From Pseudonocardia alaniniphila (GTDB taxonomy: Bacteria; Actinomycetota; Actinomycetes; Mycobacteriales; Pseudonocardiaceae): 64,000 nt of DNA. This document shows, piece after piece, positions 33,571 to 40,617 of the stretch. How positions within the stretch are numbered: position 1 is the first letter of the stretch; each line of letters opens with the position of its first letter. The position numbers were made by a program, and so were the translations under genes. The notes under the pieces were generated by a model. The model saw nothing but the letters and a program-made list of their open reading frames with translations, was not told the DNA's origin and did not search any database. The stretch lies in assembly GCF_022524485.1 (NCBI RefSeq), contig NZ_JAKXMK010000013.1:1-64000 (forward strand), read 5' to 3'.

Positions 33571-33737
33571 GCACGGCCGGAGAGATGAGCGCTGCGGGGC
33601 AGGCGGTCGGCAAGCCGAGCGACGCGTGGAGCCCGCTGCAGTGGGTGATCGCGGTGGTCGCGTGGCTGTGGGTGCTGATTCCCCTCGGCTACGGGCTGTA
33701 CCAGCTCGTGATCAAGATCCCGGCGCTGTTCGGCTGA
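33567..33737 (+). CDS. Small membrane partner of the OFA-type transporter (56 aa)
   Basis: A 56-residue protein with one long hydrophobic helix (about residues 26-50, WVIAVVAWLWVLIPLGYGLYQLV) and a short polar N-terminus. ATG 33567 overlaps the transporter stop (ATGA), giving tight coupling. Small one-helix proteins encoded directly after OFA-type transporters are known from other bacteria as MFS transporter small subunits; that identity is recalled from family knowledge, and the role (assembly or stability) is not established. Confidence 0.7.
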   Translation: MSTAGEMSAAGQAVGKPSDAWSPLQWVIAVVAWLWVLIPLGYGLYQLVIKIPALFG

Positions 33738-33770
33738 TCGTGGCGGCGGGCGCGCCGGGAGCCGATGCCA

Positions 33771-33776
33771 TAGGGT
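33771..33776 (+). promoter_or_regulatory. Candidate -10 (TAGGGT) for a leaderless DUF6457 transcript
   Basis: TAGGGT followed by seven bases and then the GTG at 33784; no ribosome binding site between. Suggests this gene has its own promoter after the transporter pair. Confidence 0.4.
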
Positions 33777-33783
33777 CCCCGTC

Positions 33784-34077
33784 GTGAGCCCGAGCAGTGA
33801 TGCGAAAGCCCTGTCCGAGTGGGTCGACGCCGTGTCCCAGGAACTGGGGCTGGAAGGCGCGGTGGACAGCGCCACCACCGTCGACATGGTCCTCGACCTG
33901 ACCTCGGATGTCGCCCACGGCGTCAGCCGCCCGGGCGCGCCGGTCACGGCGTTCCTGATCGGGCTGGCGGCCGGGCGGGCCGCCGACCCTGCGGTCGCCG
34001 CCCGCGACTACGCGCAGAAGATCAGCCGCCTCGCCGACGGGTGGGACAGCGAGAGCGGGGCAACGAAGCAGGCCTGA
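33784..34077 (+). CDS. DUF6457-type small protein, possible molybdenum-cofactor context
   Basis: A 97-residue helical protein: LSEWVDAVSQELGLEGAVDS, VDMVLDLTSDVAHGVSRPGAPVTAFLIGLAAGRA. The VLDL...DVAHGVxRPxAPxTxFLxGLAAG core is what I recall as DUF6457, often fused to or beside MobA (molybdenum cofactor guanylyltransferase) in actinomycetes. Its place next to an oxalate/formate-type transporter fits a link to a molybdenum formate dehydrogenase elsewhere in the genome (inference). GTG 33784, apparently leaderless. Molecular function unknown. Confidence 0.65.
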   Translation: MSPSSDAKALSEWVDAVSQELGLEGAVDSATTVDMVLDLTSDVAHGVSRPGAPVTAFLIGLAAGRAADPAVAARDYAQKISRLADGWDSESGATKQA

Positions 34078-34102
34078 TCCCGGGCCGGCCCCACCGGCTC
34101 GG

Positions 34103-34537
34103 TCAGCCGATGATGTCGAACTCCGCGATCACCTTCGTCGGCCGCAGGCGCACCACGAGCTCGCCGGGCCCGGCGTTGCGCTTCCCGAAGTCCGCGGCGC
34201 GCTCCTCACCCACGTACCGGGCCGCGATGGCGGTGGCGGTGCGGAGGAGCTCGTCGGGGTCCTCCGAGACCGCCGCCTCGCCTTGGACCTGCACGTACGC
34301 ATACGGCGGCTCCGGCAGGTCGACGCAGAGCGTCAGCCTGGGGTCGCGGGCCACGGCGCGTCCCTTCGCGGTGTTCTTCCCGGTGTTGAACACCAGTTCG
34401 GGTGCCTCGTCGGGGCCTTCTACCAGGAACCACACGGGCGCCACGAGCGCTCGGCCGTTGGCAGCGACGAAGCCGAGCCTGCCGGTGCGGGTGCCTTCGG
34501 AGAGGAAGGCGCGGACCTCAGGGTCAATCCGGGTCAT
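34103..34537 (-). CDS. Pyridoxamine-phosphate-oxidase-like (PPOX class) F420/FMN-binding protein
   Basis: A 144-residue split-barrel protein: RAFLSEGTRTGRLGFVAANGRALVAPVWFLVEG, then LVFNTGKNTAKGRAVARDPRLTLCVDLPEPPYAYVQVQGEA. The GKNTAKGRAVARDPR segment is the cofactor-binding loop of PPOX-class F420-dependent enzymes in actinomycetes. Likely reduces a small unsaturated or nitro compound, or biliverdin-type substrate; not resolvable here. ATG 34537, seven bases after a TACAGT element (leaderless pattern). Convergent with the DUF6457 gene. Confidence 0.78.
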   Translation of the reverse strand: MTRIDPEVRAFLSEGTRTGRLGFVAANGRALVAPVWFLVEGPDEAPELVFNTGKNTAKGRAVARDPRLTLCVDLPEPPYAYVQVQGEAAVSEDPDELLRTATAIAARYVGEERAADFGKRNAGPGELVVRLRPTKVIAEFDIIG

Positions 34538-34544
34538 GCGTCGC

Positions 34545-34550
34545 ACTGTA
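34545..34550 (-). promoter_or_regulatory. Candidate -10 (TACAGT) for a leaderless PPOX transcript
   Basis: Minus-strand TACAGT, then seven bases, then ATG at 34537. No ribosome binding site between. No clear -35. Confidence 0.38.
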
Positions 34551-34608
34551 TTCACGCCGACGGCCATCCGCTGTCCAGCCGCGCGGGGACCGTACCCGCG
34601 CAGGAGTC

Positions 34609-35184
34609 CTAACCGGTGGTCTCGTCCACGGTGCCCTGCGGGGCGGCGGCCCGGTCGATGTGGTCGAGGAGGCCGGCGGCGAAGTTCTTCGGCGGCATCT
34701 CGGCCATCCCGATGAGGGTCTCCGTGCGTTGCATTCCGGGGATCTGCCAGATCCGCTCCATGAGCAGCGTCCGCAGGTGGCCGTGGTCGCGCACCCGCAG
34801 TTTGGCGAGCATGTCGAGGCTGCCGGTGACGATCATGACGTCCTCGACCTCGGCGATCTCCCACAGGCTGCGCATGATCTCGGCGGTGTCGTACCCCGCC
34901 GCGGCGGTGACCGACAGGTACACGCTGACCCCGTAACCGACGGCGTCCCAGTCGATCTGTGCGCCGTAGCCGCGGATGACGCCGCTGCGTTCCAGCCTGC
35001 TCATCCGTTCGCTCACCGTGGGCGCCGAGATTCCCAGCCGCGCCGCCAGCCGGCGCTGGGAGATGCGGGCGTGCTCCGCGAGGTGACGCAGCAACGCGAG
35101 ATCGATGTCGTCCAGGGGCACGGCGGCCCTGGGCTGCGCCGCGACCTTCGCTAGCCCGGCCAATGATGCGTCCAACCGACCCAC
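34609..35184 (-). CDS. Lrp/AsnC-family transcriptional regulator
   Basis: About 191 residues. The winged helix LDDIDLALLRHLAEHARISQRRLAARLGISAPTVSERMSRLERSGVIRGYGAQIDWDAVGY is followed by the RAM/ligand domain (VEDVMIVTGSLDMLAKLRVRDHGHLRTLLMERI). An N-terminal extension of some 20-30 residues precedes the usual Lrp start. GTG 35184 is chosen for GAGG five bases upstream; longer forms to 35238 are possible. Lrp proteins respond to amino acids or keto acids. It is divergent from the SDR-aldehyde dehydrogenase operon, its probable target. Confidence 0.82.
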   Translation of the reverse strand: MGRLDASLAGLAKVAAQPRAAVPLDDIDLALLRHLAEHARISQRRLAARLGISAPTVSERMSRLERSGVIRGYGAQIDWDAVGYGVSVYLSVTAAAGYDTAEIMRSLWEIAEVEDVMIVTGSLDMLAKLRVRDHGHLRTLLMERIWQIPGMQRTETLIGMAEMPPKNFAAGLLDHIDRAAAPQGTVDETTG

Positions 35185-35311
35185 ACCCACCTCGCCGACT
35201 GCTGTGCCCTCACCTCGTAGTCGCGGCAAGTGAGCCACGCTACTTTGCCGATTGACAGAAGTTTCCCCTCAGATCCTGTCGAATGCAAGGCCGTTGCGGA
35301 CAGCATTTCGA

Positions 35312-35340
35312 TTGAGAGCCTGCGGCAGCGTCGTTAGGCT
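35312..35340 (+). promoter_or_regulatory. Promoter TTGAGA-N17-TAGGCT of the SDR-ALDH operon
   Basis: TTGAGA at 35312-35317 and TAGGCT at 35335-35340 have ideal 17-base spacing, giving transcription start near 35347 and a leader of about 65 bases. Confidence 0.6.
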
Positions 35341-35411
35341 TACACGCGGACTTCGGGTCGCAGTCACCCCCAGCCACCAGGCCCCATCGGGGCCGTCGAG
35401 GGAGGAAACCG

Positions 35412-36167
35412 TTGATCGATCTCTCCGGACGAGTCGTCCTGATCACCGGGGCGGGCGGCGGTATCGGTTCCGCGACCGCTCGCACCGTTGTCGCGGCAGG
35501 CGCCTCGGTCGTGCTGCACGACGTCAGCGTGGAGGCCACCCTCGCCCTGGAGGAGGAGATCGGCGAGCGGGCCCACCGGCTCGGGGCCGATCTGAGCGAC
35601 TCCGCAGCCGCCGATGCGCTGTGGCAGGAGGCCCTGCGGGTGCACGGGCGGATCGACGTGCTGGTCAACAACGCCGGCATCTACCCGCCGGCACCGCTGG
35701 ACGAGAGCCTCGCCGAATGGATGGGCGTCTGGAACCGGTCGCTGGCTGTCAACCTGCTCGCACCTGCGGTTCTGTGCCGTGCGGCCGTCGCCACCTACCG
35801 GACCCAGGAGGGCGGCGGCATCATCGTCAACCTGGCGAGCCGTGCCGCCTTCCGTGGTGAGGACCCGGACTACTGGCACTACGCCGCGGCGAAGGCAGGC
35901 GTCGTCGCGATGACCCGCACCATCGCCCGCCAGTACGGCCGCGAAGGCGTCACCGCGTTCGCCCTCGCCCCGGGGTACGTCGACACCGCGTTGAACAAGG
36001 TGTTCGCGGAGGAGGTCGGCGTCGAGGTCGCGGCGCGCGACACCGGACTCGGCAAGGTGGCCCAGCCGCAGGACGTCGCCAACGTGATCGCGTTCCTCTC
36101 CTCGGGCCTGGCCACGCATGCCACCGGCACAACCATCGACGTCAACGGGGCGAGCTATGTCCGCTGA
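35412..36167 (+). CDS. SDR-family oxidoreductase
   Basis: A 251-residue classical short-chain dehydrogenase: TGAGGGIG at residues 13-20, NNAG in INDVL-like strand (VLVNNAGIYPPAP), catalytic Ser in NLASRAAF and Tyr-x3-Lys in YWHYAAAKAGVVAM. The C-terminus THATGTTIDVNGASYVR is typical of the 3-oxoacyl-ACP reductase/sugar dehydrogenase-like group. The start is TTG at 35412 with GGAGGA five bases upstream. The downstream aldehyde dehydrogenase overlaps by 11 bases, suggesting a two-step alcohol-to-acid oxidation of an unknown substrate. Confidence 0.85.
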   Translation: MIDLSGRVVLITGAGGGIGSATARTVVAAGASVVLHDVSVEATLALEEEIGERAHRLGADLSDSAAADALWQEALRVHGRIDVLVNNAGIYPPAPLDESLAEWMGVWNRSLAVNLLAPAVLCRAAVATYRTQEGGGIIVNLASRAAFRGEDPDYWHYAAAKAGVVAMTRTIARQYGREGVTAFALAPGYVDTALNKVFAEEVGVEVAARDTGLGKVAQPQDVANVIAFLSSGLATHATGTTIDVNGASYVR

Positions 36168-37611
36168 CTCCACGGCCCAGGTCGCGACGCGCCTGTTCGT
36201 CGGGGGCCGGTGGCGCGACGGCGCGGCGGGCCGGATCCCGGTGACGGATCCCGGCAACGGCCGGACGATCGGCACCGTGGAGCAGGCGGACGAGCGCGAT
36301 GTCGCGGATGCGCTCGACGCCGCGTCGGCCGCGTTCCGTGCGTGGAGCACCATGGTGCCGGCGCAGCGTGGCGCGATCCTGAAGAAGGCCGCCGCGCTGC
36401 TCGGTTCGCGCGCGGCGGAGATCGCCACCACCCTGATGCTGGAGGCCGGGAAGACCCGCGCCGAGGCCCGCGGCGAGATCCAGCGGGCGATCGACACCCT
36501 CGAGTGGAACGGCGAGCAGGCCGCCCGGGTCGAGGGCCGGGTGATCGGCGGGGCGGTCGCGGGCAGCAGGCGCTACTCCGTCCCGACCCCGCTCGGCGTG
36601 GTCGCCGCGTTCACCGCCTGGAACTTCCCCGCGGTTCTCGGCGCGCGCAAGCTCGGCGGCACGCTCGCCGCCGGCTGCACAGTCGTGCTGAAGGCGGCCG
36701 AGAGCGCCCCTGGCACGGCCGCGGCGATCGTCCAGGCGCTCGTGGACGCCGGGCTGCCGGACGGTGTGGTGAACCTCGTCTTCGGCGACCCGCCCACGGT
36801 GTCCGCCCAGCTCCTGGGCTCGCCCGTGGTCAAGGCGGTGACCTTCACCGGCTCCACCGCAGTCGGAAAACGGCTGGCCGCCCTCGCGGCCCCGCGGCTC
36901 ATCCGGGGCGTGTTCGAGCTCGGCGGCCACGCGCCTGTCCTCGTGTGCGAGGACGCCGACGTGCACAGCGTCGTCGCCGTCACGAGCCCGGCGAAGTTCG
37001 GCTCCGCCGGCCAGTCCTGTGTCGCGCCGAGCCGCTACCTGGTGCATCGCAGCCTGTACGACGCGTTCGCCTCCCGGCTGACCGACCACGCGCGATCCCT
37101 GCGCCTGGGCCACGGCTCGGACCCGGAGACCACGATGGGTTCGCTGGTTCACCAGGGCCGGGTGGATGCCATGCTCCGGCTGACGCAGGACGCGGTCGGG
37201 CGCGGCGCCCGGCTGCTGTGCGGAGGCCGGCAACCCGAGCGGGACGGCTTCTTCTTCGAGCCCACGGTGCTGGCGGACGTGCCGCACGACGCGGACATCA
37301 TGTCCGAAGAGCCGTTCGGGCCGATCGCGGCGCTCGTCCCGTTCGACGACGTCGACGAGGCCATCGAACTGGCCAATGCCCCGGAGTACGCCTTCGCTGC
37401 CTACGTCTTCACCGACTCACTCACCCGGCGCGAGATCGCGGTGGAGCGGCTGGCGGCGAGCAACATCGGCATCAACCAGATGGCGCCGTCGCTGCCGGAC
37501 GCTCCGCTCGGCGGGCTCGACGCGAGCGGCTACGGCTACGAGGGCGGGGCCGAGGGAGTGCTGTCGTTCACGCAGCTGCGGCTGGTCAGCCAGTCCGCAC
37601 CACCGCGCTGA
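36157..37611 (+). CDS. NAD(P)-dependent aldehyde dehydrogenase
   Basis: A 484-residue ALDH superfamily enzyme: cofactor region PLGVVAAFTAWNFPAVLGARKLGG, TFTGSTAVGKRLAA, catalytic Glu in FELGGHAPVLV and catalytic Cys in SAGQSCVAPSRYLVH, then EEPFGPIAALVPF. The closest named relatives by motif are succinate-semialdehyde and related short-chain aldehyde dehydrogenases. ATG 36157 overlaps the SDR gene; GGGGCGAG precedes it. The pair is probably co-regulated by the divergent Lrp protein. A stem-loop follows the stop. Confidence 0.88.
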   Translation: MSADSTAQVATRLFVGGRWRDGAAGRIPVTDPGNGRTIGTVEQADERDVADALDAASAAFRAWSTMVPAQRGAILKKAAALLGSRAAEIATTLMLEAGKTRAEARGEIQRAIDTLEWNGEQAARVEGRVIGGAVAGSRRYSVPTPLGVVAAFTAWNFPAVLGARKLGGTLAAGCTVVLKAAESAPGTAAAIVQALVDAGLPDGVVNLVFGDPPTVSAQLLGSPVVKAVTFTGSTAVGKRLAALAAPRLIRGVFELGGHAPVLVCEDADVHSVVAVTSPAKFGSAGQSCVAPSRYLVHRSLYDAFASRLTDHARSLRLGHGSDPETTMGSLVHQGRVDAMLRLTQDAVGRGARLLCGGRQPERDGFFFEPTVLADVPHDADIMSEEPFGPIAALVPFDDVDEAIELANAPEYAFAAYVFTDSLTRREIAVERLAASNIGINQMAPSLPDAPLGGLDASGYGYEGGAEGVLSFTQLRLVSQSAPPR

Positions 37612-37629
37612 CCCCGCCCACCACGGCAA

Positions 37630-37650
37630 TCCGGCACGCGTGTTGCCGGA
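37630..37650 (+). terminator. Stem-loop after the aldehyde dehydrogenase gene
   Basis: TCCGGCA (37630-37636) pairs with TGCCGGA (37644-37650), seven-base loop, 19 bases after the stop. Confidence 0.5.
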
Positions 37651-37709
37651 ATCGGTGGACGGCGCCAACGGGTTGTCACCAGCACGAGGACCGGCATCCA
37701 GGGGGGAAC

Positions 37710-38909
37710 GTGTCCGCTGTCGCTGCGCCGTTGCAGCCTGCTCGCATCCCGCGAGTCGTCCCGGTGCTGGCGCTGAGCATCTTCGCGCTCGGCACCAGCG
37801 AGTTCATGATCGCCGGGCTGTTGCCGCAGCTGGCGTCCGACCTCCGGGTCGGGATCCCCGAGGCGGGCTACCTGATCTCGGCGTTCGCGGTCGGGATGAT
37901 CGTCGGCGCTCCCGCGATGGCCGTGCTGACGCTGCGACTACCCCGGCGCACCACGCTGCTGGCCGCCCTCGGTGTGTTCGTCGTCGGGCACGTGGTCAGC
38001 GCTCTCGCGCCGCAGTACGGGGTCCTGCTCGCCGCCCGGGTGGTCACGGCGGTGGCGACCGGGGCGTTCTGGGCTGTCGCGGCCGTCGTCACGGTGTCGG
38101 CGGTGGTGCCGCAGCTGCGGGCCAGGTCGCTGGCCGTGCTTCTCGGCGGGCTCACCGTCGCGAACGTCGCCGGGGTGCCGCTGGGCACTCTCGTGGGCCA
38201 GCAGTTCGGCTGGCGTTCGGCGTTCTGGGCGGTCGGCGCGCTGGCCGCCGTGAGTGCGCTCGGCGTGGTGCTGAGCGTCCCGCCCGGCACGGCGCACGGG
38301 GCTGCGCCGCGGGTGGCCGCCGAGCTCGCGGCGTTCCGGCACGGTCGGTTGTGGCTCGCGCTGGGCACCACCGCGCTCTACCAGTCCGCCATGATCGGCG
38401 CGTTCAGCTACGTCGCGCCGTTGCTCACCGAGGTCGCGGGAATCGAGGAGCGGTGGGTGCCCGCCGTGCTGCTCGGGTTCGGGCTCGGGAGCCTCGTGGG
38501 CGTGGTGGTCGGTGGCCGGCTCGCCGATCCGTACCCGTGGCCCACCCTGTTCGGCGGGCTCGCGAGCGCCGGGGTGTTGCTCGGGCTGGTCGGGGTGTTC
38601 GCACGGGAGCCGGTGGTCGTCGCCGGGCTGGTCGTGCTGCTGGGTGCCATCGCGTTCATCGCCGGTGCCCCGCTGAACGCGAGGGTGTTCGCGCTGGCGG
38701 GCGCCGCTCCCACGCTGGCGAGCGCCACCAACACCTCGGCGTTCAACGTCGGCAACTCGCTGGGGCCGGCGCTCGGCGGGCTGGCGATCGGGGCGGGGTG
38801 GGGCTTCACCGCGCCGGCCTACCTGGGCGTGCTGCTGGCGGCAGGGGCGATCGTGGTGGCGCTCGTGTCATGGCGGCTCGACCGGCGGGGATCGCTGCAC
38901 GCGGAGTGA
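37710..38909 (+). CDS. MFS efflux transporter (DHA1, AraJ/Cmx-like)
   Basis: A 399-residue, 12-TM drug:H+ antiporter-1-type transporter. The first helix LSIFALGTSEFMIAGLLPQLASDL is a hallmark of the AraJ/PbuE/chloramphenicol-efflux group, followed by YLISAFAVGMIVGAPAMAVLTLRLPRR and the RVVTAVATGAFWAVAAVV helix 5 region. Substrate unknown; members export sugars, nucleosides or chloramphenicol. GTG 37710 with a GGGGGG-type ribosome binding site. Monocistronic. Confidence 0.82.
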   Translation: MSAVAAPLQPARIPRVVPVLALSIFALGTSEFMIAGLLPQLASDLRVGIPEAGYLISAFAVGMIVGAPAMAVLTLRLPRRTTLLAALGVFVVGHVVSALAPQYGVLLAARVVTAVATGAFWAVAAVVTVSAVVPQLRARSLAVLLGGLTVANVAGVPLGTLVGQQFGWRSAFWAVGALAAVSALGVVLSVPPGTAHGAAPRVAAELAAFRHGRLWLALGTTALYQSAMIGAFSYVAPLLTEVAGIEERWVPAVLLGFGLGSLVGVVVGGRLADPYPWPTLFGGLASAGVLLGLVGVFAREPVVVAGLVVLLGAIAFIAGAPLNARVFALAGAAPTLASATNTSAFNVGNSLGPALGGLAIGAGWGFTAPAYLGVLLAAGAIVVALVSWRLDRRGSLHAE

Positions 38910-38932
38910 AGCGGCGCCGCCGGTAGATCAGA

Positions 38933-38989
38933 GTTCACCTGCGCGTCCCCTTCACGATCCGGCGTCCGGTTCACCCGATCGGATTACAT
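38933..38989 (+). promoter_or_regulatory. PHO-box-like repeats and -10 of the phoD gene
   Basis: GTTCACCTGCG (38933-38943) matches the 11-base actinomycete PHO-box unit throughout; CTTCACGATCC (38950) and GTTCACCCGAT (38969-38979) are related. The TTCAC cores are 17 and 19 bases apart, not the canonical 11. TTACAT (38984-38989) is six bases before the ATG at 38996, so the mRNA may be leaderless. Phosphate control by PhoP is inferred. Confidence 0.5.
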
Positions 38990-38995
38990 GCCACC

Positions 38996-40543
38996 ATGCG
39001 CTCCCACCACGCCGTCGACCGGCGCACCCTGCTCCGCACCGCCGCGATCGGCGGGCTCGCGGCGGCCGTCCCGCTGGGTACCTCCGCCCCCGCGTTCGCC
39101 GCTCCGGCCCTTGCCCGCCCCGACCGCCCCGTGCTCACCCACGGTGTCCAGTCCGGGGACGTGCTGGAGGGGTCCGGGCTGGTCTGGGCCCGTGCCGACC
39201 GGCCGTCGCGCATGGTCGTCGAGGTGTCGGCCGACGCCGACTTCCGTCGCTCCCGCACGATCCGCGGACCCGTTCTCACGCCGGACACGGACTTCACCGG
39301 CAAGCTGCGCGTGCCCGGCGAGGGACGGACGGTGCACTACCGCGTCACTGCGGAGGACCTCGACGGCCGCAGCGTGAGCGAGCCCGTGAGCGGCTCGTTC
39401 CGCACGCTGCCCGGCAAGCGCGACGGCGTCCGCTTCCTGTGGTCGGGTGACGTGGCCGGGCAGGGCTGGGGGATCAACCCGGACATCGGCGGGATGCGGA
39501 TCTACGCGGCGATGGCCGACCGCCACCCGGACTTCTTCATCCACAGCGGCGACACGATCTACGCCGACAACCCGGTCACGGAGTCCGTCAAGCTGCCCGA
39601 CGGCCGGACGTGGCGCAACATCGTGACCCCCGAGAAGTCCAAGGTCGCCGAGACCCTCGCCGAGTTCCGCGGGCAGCACGCCTACAACCAGCTCGACGAG
39701 AACGTGCGCGCGTTCGCCGCGGCCGTGCCCCAGATCAACCAGTGGGACGACCACGAGGTCCTCAACAACTGGTACCCCGGCGAGGTGATCACGGACGCCC
39801 AGTACACCGAGAAGCGCGTCGACGTGCTCGCGAAGCGGGCGTTCCAGGCGTTCCACGAGTGGGTGCCGCTGGACCCGCGCCGGGCGGTGGACGGGCGGGT
39901 CTACCGGCGGCTGCCCTACGGACCCCACGTCGAGGTCTTCGTGATCGACATGCGGACCTACCGTGACGCCAACGACGCCAACACGAAGCCGATGGAGCGG
40001 ATCCTCGGCGAGAAGCAGGCGAAGTGGCTGGTCGACGCGCTCGAGTCGTCGAAGGCGACGTGGAAGATCGTCGCGTCGGACATGCCGATCGGCATCCAGG
40101 TGCCCGACGGCACCGCGTGGGAGGCCGTCGCCAACGGCGTTGCGGGCCCGCCGAGCGGCCGCGAGGCCGAGATCGCCTGGGTGCTGACCGAGCTGAAGAA
40201 GCGCGAGGTGCGCGACGTCGTCTGGCTGACCGCCGACGTGCACTACACCGCGGCCATCAACTACTCGCCTGCCCGCGCGGCCTTCACGGAGTTCGACGAG
40301 TTCTGGGAGTTCGTCTCCGGCCCGCTGAACGCCGGCGCGTTCGGACCCAACGCGATGGACTCGACGTTCGGCCCCGAGGTGGCGTACGTGCGGGCGCCCC
40401 CGGCCGCGAACGCCTCGCCGATGGAGGGCTTCCAGCACTTCGGTGAGGTCGAGGTCGCACCGGGCGGCGAGGAGCTGCGGGTGACGCTGCGTGCGCAGGA
40501 CGGTGCGGGGCTGTGGTCCAAGGCGCTGACGCGCACGAAGTGA
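38996..40543 (+). CDS. phoD: Secreted alkaline phosphatase D (PhoD-type phosphodiesterase/phosphatase)
   Basis: A 515-residue exported phosphatase. The Tat signal has the twin-arginine motif DRRTLLRTAAIGG at residues 8-20 and a cleavage zone PAFAAPA. The N-terminal PhoD domain (VLTHGVQSGDVLEGSGLVWARAD) is followed by the metal-site motifs FFIHSGDTIYAD, QWDDHEVLNNW and WLTADVHYTAAINY. PhoD enzymes use Fe/Ca to release phosphate from phosphodiesters and teichoic acids outside the cell. The start has no ribosome binding site but a -10 six bases away. PHO-like repeats upstream fit induction by phosphate starvation. Confidence 0.92.
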   Translation: MRSHHAVDRRTLLRTAAIGGLAAAVPLGTSAPAFAAPALARPDRPVLTHGVQSGDVLEGSGLVWARADRPSRMVVEVSADADFRRSRTIRGPVLTPDTDFTGKLRVPGEGRTVHYRVTAEDLDGRSVSEPVSGSFRTLPGKRDGVRFLWSGDVAGQGWGINPDIGGMRIYAAMADRHPDFFIHSGDTIYADNPVTESVKLPDGRTWRNIVTPEKSKVAETLAEFRGQHAYNQLDENVRAFAAAVPQINQWDDHEVLNNWYPGEVITDAQYTEKRVDVLAKRAFQAFHEWVPLDPRRAVDGRVYRRLPYGPHVEVFVIDMRTYRDANDANTKPMERILGEKQAKWLVDALESSKATWKIVASDMPIGIQVPDGTAWEAVANGVAGPPSGREAEIAWVLTELKKREVRDVVWLTADVHYTAAINYSPARAAFTEFDEFWEFVSGPLNAGAFGPNAMDSTFGPEVAYVRAPPAANASPMEGFQHFGEVEVAPGGEELRVTLRAQDGAGLWSKALTRTK

Positions 40544-40544
40544 C

Positions 40545-40572
40545 GTCCCGGTCCTGACGTAGAGGTCGGGAC
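40545..40572 (+). terminator. Stem-loop after phoD
   Basis: GTCCCG (40545-40550) and CGGGAC (40567-40572) with an inner CCT/AGG pairing, directly after the phoD stop. Short imperfect stem; probable terminator. Confidence 0.4.
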
Positions 40573-40585
40573 AACGAGGGAGTGC

Positions 40586-40613
40586 GCGATCCGCCACCCG
40601 CAGGGAGGATCGC
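40586..40613 (+). promoter_or_regulatory. Hairpin GCGATCC/GGATCGC overlapping a ribosome binding site
   Basis: GCGATCC (40586-40592) and GGATCGC (40607-40613) pair perfectly; the GGAGG ribosome binding site of the next gene (around 40604-40608) overlaps the 3' arm. Folding would reduce access of ribosomes, so translation of the downstream gene may be controlled. Confidence 0.4.
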
Positions 40614-40617
40614 GGAC

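Noticed and set aside
38933..38979. A canonical 11-base PHO box array
   Set aside because: Units are present but the spacing is 17 and 19 bases, so only a PHO-like site is claimed.
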